Shown piece after piece: positions 13,449 to 19,166 of a DNA stretch of 19,166 nt (position 1 is the first letter of the stretch; the number at the start of each line of letters is the position of its first letter). A program made the translations under genes and the position numbers. This stretch comes from DASXPG01 sp036493755 (GTDB lineage: Bacteria > Gemmatimonadota > Gemmatimonadetes > Gemmatimonadales > JACORV01). Under the pieces are notes generated by a model that was not told where the DNA came from, made no database searches, and saw only the letters and a list, made by a program, of their open reading frames with translations. Location: NCBI GenBank assembly GCA_036493755.1, contig DASXPG010000224.1:1-19166 (forward strand), read 5' to 3'.

Positions 13449-14174
13449 GTGTATCGGTACGACGGACTCGATGAGTCCGGTGTCGCGCGGCTGACCGGCG
13501 CGCCGCGTGCGATCCTCCAGCAGCGCGTTCCCACCGTGATGGATCTTGCCCACCGCCTGGGCGAAGAGGGCGCATCAACCGGCACCATCGTTCTGGCCGA
13601 CGAGCAGACGGCCGGCCGCGGACGGGCCGGACGCGCCTGGATCTCGCCGCCCGGGGCGGGTATCTGGCTGGCGATGCTGATGCGGCCGGTCTCCGCGCCC
13701 GAGGGGGGCACCCTCGCCATCCGGATCGGTCTCGCGGTGCGTGACGCGCTCGCGGTGGTTTCGGCGACCCTGCGTCCCGACCTCAAGTGGCCTAACGACA
13801 TCGTCGTTGGCGGACGAAAGCTGGGCGGGATTCTCTGCGAGGCCCGGTGGGTGGGCGAGCGTATCGGCTGGATCGCCGCCGGTATCGGTCTCAACGTGCA
13901 TGGGCCGATTGCGGCCGAGCTCCGTGACTCGGCCATTGCCGCGGCCGACGTCGATCCGGGCGTGTCACGGCTGGCGCTGCTCGAAGCGATGGTGTTACGG
14001 GTCGCCGCGGCGGGACGGCTGATCGGCCCGCTGAGCGACGCCGAGCGCGAGCGTTACCTCGGGGCGCTGTGGATGCCGCCCGACACCGCGCCGGTGGTCG
14101 GGCTCGACGCCGACGGCGCGCTGCTGGTGCGCGGCAGCGACGGCGGCGTGGTACGAAGGACCGAAGCCGCCTAG
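13449..14174 (+). CDS. birA: Biotin-[acetyl-CoA carboxylase] ligase, monofunctional (241 aa)
   Basis: BirA makes biotinyl-AMP and transfers biotin to the carboxyl carrier protein of biotin enzymes in the cytoplasm. The ligase signature ADEQTAGRGRAGRAW (50-64, biotinyl-AMP loop GRGRAG) and the LKWPNDIVVGGRKLGGILCE block (112-131, with the biotin-binding KWPND) are both present, followed by GIGLNV (145-150). The C-terminal SH3-like domain (about 210-240) is short. There is no N-terminal helix-turn-helix, so it is a type I enzyme and not the repressor form. The GTG at 13449 is used because no ATG lies nearby; it follows uppP by 8 bases. Reading upstream in frame gives uppP shadow sequence only. 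It is the last gene of the tight cluster. Confidence 0.93.
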   Translation: MYRYDGLDESGVARLTGAPRAILQQRVPTVMDLAHRLGEEGASTGTIVLADEQTAGRGRAGRAWISPPGAGIWLAMLMRPVSAPEGGTLAIRIGLAVRDALAVVSATLRPDLKWPNDIVVGGRKLGGILCEARWVGERIGWIAAGIGLNVHGPIAAELRDSAIAAADVDPGVSRLALLEAMVLRVAAAGRLIGPLSDAERERYLGALWMPPDTAPVVGLDADGALLVRGSDGGVVRRTEAA

Positions 14175-14211
14175 CGCCCGTGTCTCCGCTGTTTCCCTCG
14201 TTTTCAATCCT

Positions 14212-14246
14212 TTCTCCCCTTTCTCCCGCTTCTCCCCTTTCTCCCG
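14212..14246. repeat. 17-base direct repeat, period 18, in the coaX leader
   Basis: TTCTCCCCTTTCTCCCG occurs exactly at 14212-14228 and 14230-14246. The whole 84-base gap between birA and coaX (14175-14258) is strongly pyrimidine-rich on the plus strand, and this repeat fills its second half. No hairpin-plus-T-tract terminator is evident, and there is no Shine-Dalgarno sequence before the coaX ATG. Confidence 0.8.
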
Positions 14247-14252
14247 TATTTT
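14247..14252 (+). promoter_or_regulatory. Possible -10 element of coaX, implying a leaderless or very short leader
   Basis: TATTTT (14247-14252) is the only AT-rich hexamer in the gap, and the coaX ATG begins seven bases after it, about where transcription would start. No convincing -35 is seen in the C/T-rich repeat upstream. This is a weak prediction resting on spacing and on the absence of a purine-rich ribosome-binding site. Confidence 0.3.
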
Positions 14253-14258
14253 ATTCGC

Positions 14259-15038
14259 ATGCTATTAGCGATTGACATCGGCAATACCGAAATCACCATC
14301 GGCCTCTTCGGCGGTATCGAGCTGGAGCGCAGCTGGCGGATCATGACCAACCCCGAGCGCACGCCCGACGAATGGGCGGTGCTGCTCCGCGCGCTCTTCG
14401 TGCAGGCCGGTCTCGACGTCACCGACGTCGGGCAGAGCGTGGTCGCATCGGTGGTGCCGATGGCGACCGAGGCGCTCACCGACGGCCTGGTCGATGCGAC
14501 GGGGACCGTCCCGCTGATCGTCACCGCGCAGAACCTGCCGATCCGACTCGATGTCGAAGAGCCCAACACCGTCGGCGCCGACCGGATGGTCAACACCCTG
14601 GCGGCGAGCCGGCTCTTCGGCTGCGATACCATCGTGGTGGACTTCGGCACGGCGACCACGCTCGACTGCATAACGAAAGACGGGCGTTTCCTGGGCGGGA
14701 TCATCGCGCCCGGGGTGCGGACCGCGGCCGAGAACCTGATCCGGCGTGCGGCCCGGCTCTCGAGCACCGAGATCGCACCGCCGGAGCGGGCGATCGGCAA
14801 GCGGACCGACGAGTGCATCCGGGCGGGAATGGTGTTCGGCGCCGCCGATGCCGTGGATGGCATGGTGCGGCGCATCAAGGCGGAGTGGCCGACGCGCGAC
14901 ATGCCGCGGGTCGTCGCGACCGGCGGCCTGGCGCCGCTAATCGCCAAGTTTTCCAGCGAGATCGAGGAAGTGCACCCCGATCTCACCCTGCAAGGACTGC
15001 GGATCGCCGCTGAATTGGCCGGCGTCAGGGTCTCCTAG
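14259..15038 (+). CDS. coaX: Type III pantothenate kinase CoaX (259 aa)
   Basis: CoaX phosphorylates pantothenate, the first step of CoA synthesis; type III enzymes are not inhibited by CoA and need a monovalent cation. It is an ASKHA-fold protein. The phosphate-1 motif LLAIDIGNTEITIGLF (2-17, with catalytic D6), GADR (107-110 region), DFGTATTLDCIT (128-139) and GGIIAPGV (146-153) are all present. Length is typical. The ATG at 14259 is the only reasonable start; the first codons (ATG CTA TTA GCG) are unusually AT-rich for this genome. It sits behind birA, and birA-coaX pairs or fusions are known in other bacteria. It ends 4 bases from the convergent permease gene, with no clear terminator in between. 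Confidence 0.95.
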   Translation: MLLAIDIGNTEITIGLFGGIELERSWRIMTNPERTPDEWAVLLRALFVQAGLDVTDVGQSVVASVVPMATEALTDGLVDATGTVPLIVTAQNLPIRLDVEEPNTVGADRMVNTLAASRLFGCDTIVVDFGTATTLDCITKDGRFLGGIIAPGVRTAAENLIRRAARLSSTEIAPPERAIGKRTDECIRAGMVFGAADAVDGMVRRIKAEWPTRDMPRVVATGGLAPLIAKFSSEIEEVHPDLTLQGLRIAAELAGVRVS

Positions 15039-15042
15039 CCGC

Positions 15043-17775
15043 TCACTCCTGGCTCAGCGCGACGATCGGCGCGACGCGCGAGGCGCGCAACGCCGGCAGC
15101 AGCGCCGCCACGAACGCCGTCGTCGCCAGCACCAGAAGCGCCGCGATCAGCGCCACGGGATCGCCGGTGGCAACCCCGTGCAGCTGGCTCTTGAGCAGCT
15201 GCGTCGCCGCGAGCGAAGCAGGTATGCCGAGCACCACGCCGATGCCCACCACTTTCATCGCGTCACCCAGCACCATTCCGATCACGTCGCCGCGGCCCGC
15301 GCCCAGGGCGCCGCGCAATCCGATCTCGCCCGTGCGCCGGCTCACCGCGTAGGTCATCACCCCGTAAAGACCGATCGCCGCCAGCAGCAACGCCATCACG
15401 CCGAATCCCGCTGCCAGTCTCGTGAGCAGCCGCTGCTCGCGGATGGATTGCCGCATCAGCTCGGTGAGCGGATCGATGGCATTGATCGGGATCGTGCCAT
15501 CCTCGGCGCGAATGGCGGCGCGGACGGTGTTGGCGAGCGCGACCGGGTTGCCCGCCGCGCGCAGCTCGAAGCGCAGGTTGGTCGGGTCGCCGAATTGGCG
15601 CTGGAGATAGGGGACGTAGAAGCGGCGCACCGGTTCGGTGACCAGGTCATGATCGCGGATGTCGGCGACCACGCCGACGATGCGCACCGGAATGGTGTCG
15701 TTGAAGGTCACGATCCTTCCCACCGCACTCGCGCCCGGCCAGTAGTGACTCGCCATGCTCCGGTTGATGACCATCACCCGCTCGCCATGCTCGACGTCCG
15801 AGGCGGCGAAGTCGCGTCCGTCCACCAGATGCGCGCCGGTCGCCGCGACGTAGCCGGGGCCGGTCTGGTCGTACGCCGCGCTGGTGTCGGCGGCGTTGCG
15901 CACGGTGAAGCCCGGGATCTCGAGGTTGGTCTCCGATTCGGTGCCGCTGAAAATGCCGTTCTCGGAGAAGGCCGACGAGGTCACGCCTGGGAGCGCGGCG
16001 AAACGGGCCGAAAGGTTCTGCGCGAAGTGCGAGAGGCGTTCGCCGTCGTAGCCGTGGCCGCGCGCGTTGACCTCGACGATCAGCAGATGATCGCGATCGA
16101 TGCCGGTGTCGGCGTTCTCGACGCCCGCGAGCGAACGCACCAGGAGGCCGGCGCCGAGCAGCAGGACCATCGACAGCGCCACCTGCGCGACGATCAGGAT
16201 GCGGCCCAGCGGCACCCGGCCGCCGCGCCCCCCGGTTACCGAGCGGGCATGGCCGCGCAACGCGGCGGCGAGGTCGACGCGCGAGCCGCGCAGCGCCGGG
16301 ACCAGGCCGAAGAGGAGCACTGTCAGCAGCGCGAGCAGCACGGTGAAGCCGAGTACCACACGATCGAGATTGAGCGCCAGCGGAATGGCCGCGGTGCCAT
16401 CGGCGGCGAGGGTCAGCAACAAGCGGCTTCCCCAGTACGACAGCAGCAGCCCGGCGCCTGCGCCTGCCAATCCGAGGAGCAGGCTCTCGGTCAGCAGCTG
16501 GCGCAACAGTCGCCCGCGGGCCGCGCCCAGGGCCTGGCGCACGCTCATCTCGCGGCCGCGCGCGACCGCGCGGGCCATCAGCAGGTTGGCCACGTTGGCG
16601 CACACGATCAGCAGCAGGAGTCCGACACCGATCATCAGCGTGACCAGCGGCGCCTGGTACAGCCCGCGCAGCCGGGAGAATCCGCGCGCCCCCGAGCCGA
16701 TGAAGAGACGCGTATCGCGAACCTCCTGCGTGAAGAGGCCGGCGCTGCCCGGCGGATGGTCCCGCAGATCCTGGCGGATCAGCTCGTCGTACCGGGCGCC
16801 GGCGCGGGCCGGCGTTACGCCGGGGGCCAGGCGGCCCATCAGAAGGAGCCAATAGGCGGTGCGGTTGTCGAGCAGTGGCTGGTGCGCGCGTACCAGCGGA
16901 GTCATGGTGAGGGGAATCCAGAGATCGTTGCTGAAGCCGACGATCTCCCCTTCGAACCACGGCGGCGTCACACCGACGATCGTCAGGCCGCTGCCGTTCA
17001 CGATGATCGACCGGCCAATGACGCTGGAATCGCGGTGGAAGCGGCGGGTCCAGTAGGCGTAGCTGATCGCCGCGACCGGCGAGCTGCCGACGCCCGCATC
17101 CTCTCGGGCGTCGAAAGTACGGCCCAGCATGGCCGTCACGCCGAGGACACTGAAGTAGTTGCCCGAGACCAGCCGGCCCCTCGGGTGTTCCGGCTCGCCA
17201 CCTGATTCGCTGGCGACGTCGAGCCGACCCGGGCTTCCCGAGGCCAGCAGCCCGCTGGCCAGCTCGGGATGCGGCGCGATCGCCTGATAGAGGGGATACG
17301 AAATCAGGTCGCCGCGCGGCGCGTCGCTGAACGAGGTCCCGCCCACGCGGCTGCCGTCGCCGATCGCGATCAGCCGCTCGGCATGCGGCACCGGCAATGG
17401 GCGGAGCAGGACCGCGTCGACGAGCGTGAAGATGGACGTATTGGCGCCGATGCCTAACGCCAGCGTCAGCACCACCACGATCGAAGAGAGAGGACTGCGC
17501 CGCAGGGTGCGCAGGCCGAAGACGATGTCCTGCTTGAGCTCGCCGATCATGTCGGTTCTCCGGGTAACGCGTTCTCTGCTCTGGTCCATGGTGACGCAGG
17601 CGTCGCGCACCGAGGTCATGTCGCCGAACTGGCGTTCCGCCTCGCGCCGCGCCGCGGCCTCGGGATAGCCCTGCGCGATGAGCTGGCTGGTCCGCATGTC
17701 GAGGTGGAAGGCCAGCTCGTCGTCCACTTCGTGCGCGACCCGCGCGCGGCCCGGCCGGCGGAAGGGCGGCTTCAT
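15043..17775 (-). CDS. ADOP-type ABC-transporter permease, MacB/FtsX-like (910 aa)
   Basis: This is a large permease of the acidobacterial-duplicated-orphan-permease type: two FtsX-like units fused in one chain and no ATPase encoded nearby. Residues 1 to about 75 form the soluble prefix (VAHEVDDELAFHLDMRT, YPEAAARREAERQFGD) typical of ADOP proteins. TM1 is at about 97-120, followed by a MacB-like extracytoplasmic domain (about 130-370), three helices around 375-400, 430-455 and 475-495, then a second unit with a helix at about 525-547, another periplasmic domain, and a C-terminal triplet within about 784-900. EMSVRQALGAARGRLLRQLLTES and EIGLRGALGAGRGDV are the duplicated FtsX cytoplasmic loops. 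The ATG at 17775 was chosen over the longer frame (to 18024) because the latter runs inside padR and lacks homology. Substrate is unknown; export or mechanotransmission is inferred. Confidence 0.9.
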   Translation of the reverse strand: MKPPFRRPGRARVAHEVDDELAFHLDMRTSQLIAQGYPEAAARREAERQFGDMTSVRDACVTMDQSRERVTRRTDMIGELKQDIVFGLRTLRRSPLSSIVVVLTLALGIGANTSIFTLVDAVLLRPLPVPHAERLIAIGDGSRVGGTSFSDAPRGDLISYPLYQAIAPHPELASGLLASGSPGRLDVASESGGEPEHPRGRLVSGNYFSVLGVTAMLGRTFDAREDAGVGSSPVAAISYAYWTRRFHRDSSVIGRSIIVNGSGLTIVGVTPPWFEGEIVGFSNDLWIPLTMTPLVRAHQPLLDNRTAYWLLLMGRLAPGVTPARAGARYDELIRQDLRDHPPGSAGLFTQEVRDTRLFIGSGARGFSRLRGLYQAPLVTLMIGVGLLLLIVCANVANLLMARAVARGREMSVRQALGAARGRLLRQLLTESLLLGLAGAGAGLLLSYWGSRLLLTLAADGTAAIPLALNLDRVVLGFTVLLALLTVLLFGLVPALRGSRVDLAAALRGHARSVTGGRGGRVPLGRILIVAQVALSMVLLLGAGLLVRSLAGVENADTGIDRDHLLIVEVNARGHGYDGERLSHFAQNLSARFAALPGVTSSAFSENGIFSGTESETNLEIPGFTVRNAADTSAAYDQTGPGYVAATGAHLVDGRDFAASDVEHGERVMVINRSMASHYWPGASAVGRIVTFNDTIPVRIVGVVADIRDHDLVTEPVRRFYVPYLQRQFGDPTNLRFELRAAGNPVALANTVRAAIRAEDGTIPINAIDPLTELMRQSIREQRLLTRLAAGFGVMALLLAAIGLYGVMTYAVSRRTGEIGLRGALGAGRGDVIGMVLGDAMKVVGIGVVLGIPASLAATQLLKSQLHGVATGDPVALIAALLVLATTAFVAALLPALRASRVAPIVALSQE

Positions 17776-18122
17776 CAGGCCGGCTGCTCGATGCTGGCGG
17801 TGAGGGCGCGGGTGACAGCCCGGGCATATCGCTCCCATCCCGAGACCTCGGCACGCAAGCGCTGGCGCCCTTCGGCGCTGAGCCGGTAGAAGCGCGCGCG
17901 GCGATTGTTCTCGGAGTAGCCCCACTCGGAGACCAGCCAGCCTCTGGCCTGGAGCCGATGCAGGGCGGTGTAGAGCGGCCCCTCTTCGACGAGCAGGGTG
18001 TCGTCGGAAATCATCCGGATCCATTCGGCCACGGCATAACCGTGCCGGGGACCCCAGCTCACTGCCTTGAGAATCAGCGCGTCGAGCGTGCCTCGGAGCA
18101 GGCCGCCATCGGATTCGAGCAT
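17775..18122 (-). CDS. PadR-family transcriptional regulator (115 aa)
   Basis: This is a small winged-helix repressor of the PadR family, short form (subfamily 2-like). The N-terminal GTLDALILKAVSWGPRHGYAVAEWI (11-35), VEEGPLYTALHRLQARGWLVSEWG (45-68) and RRARFYRLSAEGRQRLRAE (74-92) are diagnostic, with a C-terminal dimerisation helix. The ATG at 18122 is preceded by an AGAGGGG ribosome-binding site, which is also one arm of a perfect inverted repeat. The TGA shares one base with the permease ATG (TGATG), so regulator and permease form a coupled operon, as usual for ADOP loci. It most likely controls its own operon; the ligand is unknown. It diverges from groES across a 201-base region. Confidence 0.94.
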   Translation of the reverse strand: MLESDGGLLRGTLDALILKAVSWGPRHGYAVAEWIRMISDDTLLVEEGPLYTALHRLQARGWLVSEWGYSENNRRARFYRLSAEGRQRLRAEVSGWERYARAVTRALTASIEQPA

Positions 18123-18128
18123 TGGTTA

Positions 18129-18147
18129 CCCCTCTGTATTAGAGGGG
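18129..18147. promoter_or_regulatory. Inverted repeat overlapping the padR ribosome-binding site, candidate operator
   Basis: CCCCTCT (18129-18135) and AGAGGGG (18141-18147) are perfect 7-bp arms around GTATT. Read on the minus strand, the arm nearest padR supplies the Shine-Dalgarno sequence seven bases before the ATG, and the spacer contains a TCTAAT/TAATAC stretch. It could be a DNA operator for PadR autoregulation or an RNA hairpin masking the ribosome-binding site. Confidence 0.5.
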
Positions 18148-18220
18148 AAGATACGTCAAAAGGTTGGTTATGTCTTTCGGTCAATCAGTATCTCATTGAT
18201 TTACAGTCACTTAGGTAACC

Positions 18221-18248
18221 TTGACTTAGCTCTTTCCGAGGCTATGTT
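18221..18248 (+). promoter_or_regulatory. sigma70-type promoter of groESL
   Basis: TTGACT (18221-18226) and TATGTT (18243-18248) are separated by 16 bases. The predicted start near 18255 puts the CIRCE element within the first transcribed bases, the standard arrangement for HrcA-controlled chaperonin operons. Confidence 0.7.
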
Positions 18249-18258
18249 TCCTCTTCGA

Positions 18259-18285
18259 TTAGCACTCTCTTTTGCTGAGTGCTAA
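18259..18285 (+). promoter_or_regulatory. CIRCE operator (HrcA binding site)
   Basis: The site is TTAGCACTC (18259-18267), nine bases, then GAGTGCTAA (18277-18285). Both arms match the CIRCE consensus exactly. HrcA binding here represses groESL at normal temperature. It lies between the promoter and the groES ribosome-binding site. hrcA itself is not in the window. Confidence 0.96.
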
Positions 18286-18323
18286 CGCGCTTTCACCACA
18301 GACTATCCGGAGGACGCAGCAGC

Positions 18324-18632
18324 ATGGCCACCGCAACTGCAAGGAAGATCAAGATCCATCCGCTGGCCGACCGCGTCGCGATCCGTCCCCTCGAGGAGAC
18401 GGAGACGATGCGGGGCGGTCTGTACATCCCCGACACCGCGAAAGAAAAGCCGATGCAGGGCGAAATCGTCGCGGTGGGTCCGGGCCGGGTGGAGAAGGGC
18501 GAGAAAATCCCGCTCGAGCTGAAGGTTGGCGACCGGGTGCTTTACGGGAAGTACAGTGGCACCGAGGTCAAGCTGGACGACGAGGAAATCCTCATCGTCA
18601 AGGAATCCGACGTCCTGGCGAAGCTGAGCTAG
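18324..18632 (+). CDS. groES: Co-chaperonin GroES (102 aa)
   Basis: GroES is the 10-kDa lid of the GroEL chaperonin in the cytoplasm. The sequence shows KIHPLADRVAIRPLEE (10-25), the mobile loop ETETMRGGLYIPDTAKEKP (25-43) with the GGLYIP GroEL-contact segment, GEIVAVGPG (46-54), VGDRVLYGKYSGTEV (68-82) and the terminal EILIVKESDVLA. The ATG at 18324 was chosen because it follows GGAGG by ten bases and gives the family N-terminus with a short ATATARK extension. An upstream in-frame ATG at 18279 lies inside the CIRCE element and is rejected. groEL starts 30 bases after the stop. Confidence 0.97.
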   Translation: MATATARKIKIHPLADRVAIRPLEETETMRGGLYIPDTAKEKPMQGEIVAVGPGRVEKGEKIPLELKVGDRVLYGKYSGTEVKLDDEEILIVKESDVLAKLS

Positions 18633-18662
18633 GCGCCCGCACACTTCAGGAGAGATAAAAAC

Positions 18663-19166
18663 ATGGCAGCGAAGGAACTCACGTTCAGCACCGATGCCCG
18701 CGCCAAGCTCAAGCGGGGCGTCGATGCTCTGGCCGATGCGGTGAAGGTCACCCTCGGTCCAAAGGGACGCAATGTCGTCCTCGACAAGAAGTTCGGAAAC
18801 CCGACCGTCACCAAGGACGGCGTCACCGTCGCGAAGGAAATCGAGCTTCCCGACGCGATCGAGAACATGGGCGCGCAGATGGTGAAGGAAGTCGCGACCA
18901 AGACCAGCGACCTCGCGGGCGACGGCACCACCACCGCGACCGTGCTGGCGCAGGCCATTTTCCGCGAAGGCCTGAAGAACGTCACCGCCGGCATCAACCC
19001 GATGGCGCTGAAGCGCGGCATCGACCAGGCGGTGGAGTCGGTCGTCGAAGAGCTGAAGAAGATGTCGGTGCCCAGCAAGGGCAAGAAGGCGATCGCCCAG
19101 GTCGGCACCATCTCGGCCAACAACGACCGCGAGATCGGCGACCTGATCGCCGAAGCGATGGAGAAG
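18663..19166 (+). CDS. groEL: Chaperonin GroEL, 3'-truncated by the window edge (168 aa visible)
   Basis: This is the 60-kDa chaperonin that encloses and folds client proteins with GroES and ATP. The visible N-terminal equatorial domain is typical: MAAKELTFSTDARAKLKRGV, the nucleotide-binding VTLGPKGRNVVLD (29-41), TKDGVTVAKEIEL (50-62, with the conserved D52), the ATPase motif DGTTTAT (87-93), AGINPMALKRGID (109-121) and GTISANND (148-155). The ATG at 18663 follows AGGAGAG. The frame is open to the last base, so roughly 370-380 residues lie beyond the window. It is co-transcribed with groES from the CIRCE promoter. Confidence 0.97.
   Translation, partial: MAAKELTFSTDARAKLKRGVDALADAVKVTLGPKGRNVVLDKKFGNPTVTKDGVTVAKEIELPDAIENMGAQMVKEVATKTSDLAGDGTTTATVLAQAIFREGLKNVTAGINPMALKRGIDQAVESVVEELKKMSVPSKGKKAIAQVGTISANNDREIGDLIAEAMEK

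Noticed and set aside
13449..14174. Fusion of birA with coaX
   Set aside because: An in-frame TAG at 14172 and an 84-base gap separate them; they are independent genes.
14175..14258. Intrinsic terminator between birA and coaX
   Set aside because: T-containing tract but no preceding GC-rich stem-loop.
15178..17205. 675-codon open frame on the plus strand opposite the permease
   Set aside because: Antisense shadow of the ADOP gene; composition rich in Arg, Gln and His, with no motifs.
15043..18024. Longer permease starting at 18024
   Set aside because: The extra 83 residues lie inside padR and do not resemble a signal or prefix domain; the ATG at 17775 is coupled to the padR stop and gives the ADOP prefix directly.
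18141..18160. TTGACG on the minus strand as -35 of padR
   Set aside because: The nearest -10-like hexamer is only about 12 bases away, too close for a normal promoter.
1..19166. CRISPR arrays, tRNA/rRNA genes, insertion sequences, attachment sites
   Set aside because: No regularly spaced repeats, no tRNA-like cloverleaf between genes, no transposase or integrase reading frame and no terminal inverted repeats were found.

Overview
The window looks like a chromosomal stretch of a GC-rich, Gram-negative-type bacterium, most likely a member of Gemmatimonadota (Gemmatimonadetes) or a relative. This is an inference from four things seen together: very high GC with strong third-position bias, a bacillithiol gene (bshA), a PadR/ADOP-type permease pair, and an archaeal-like UbiA prenyltransferase inside a housekeeping cluster. 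No 16S rRNA or other decisive marker is present, so the phylum is not proven. Coding density is very high. The longest gene-free stretch is about 200 bases, upstream of groES. I see no tRNA, rRNA, CRISPR array, insertion sequence or phage gene.

Layout. (1) 1-3106, plus strand: the 3' part of pyrB, then pyrC, then a coiled-coil/zinc-ribbon protein of unknown function. The three genes are joined by 4-base start/stop overlaps. (2) 3119-3364, minus strand: rpsT (ribosomal protein S20), converging on the zinc-ribbon gene and diverging from the next block. (3) 3431-14174, plus strand: eleven genes with gaps of at most 15 bases, usually overlapping: M50 site-2 protease, scpA, scpB, rluB-type pseudouridine synthase, an unrecognised 551-aa Rossmann-fold protein, mutL, miaA, bshA, a UbiA-family prenyltransferase, uppP and birA. 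After an 84-base pyrimidine-rich gap comes coaX (14259-15038). (4) 18122-15043, minus strand: a PadR regulator and an ADOP-type (MacB/FtsX-like) permease, ending 4 bases from coaX. (5) 18324 to the window end, plus strand: groES and the start of groEL, behind a sigma70-like promoter and a perfect CIRCE operator.

How the genes fit together. pyrB and pyrC supply consecutive steps of UMP synthesis. ScpA and ScpB are the kleisin and winged-helix partners of SMC in chromosome condensation. MutL (mismatch repair), MiaA (tRNA A37 prenylation) and RluB (rRNA pseudouridine) serve genome and RNA maintenance. BshA starts bacillithiol synthesis, BirA charges biotin carboxylases, and CoaX makes phosphopantothenate for CoA. 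UbiA and UppP both handle polyprenyl substrates at the membrane. GroES/GroEL form the chaperonin, and the CIRCE site predicts repression by HrcA.

The least explained items are the 551-aa Rossmann protein, the DGGGP-synthase-like UbiA, and an octamer, CGTTAGGC, that occurs five times and accounts for much of the rare TTA codon use. There is also a set of low-complexity or palindromic stretches at gene junctions: the scpB tail, the mutL linker, the mutL/miaA junction and the coaX leader.
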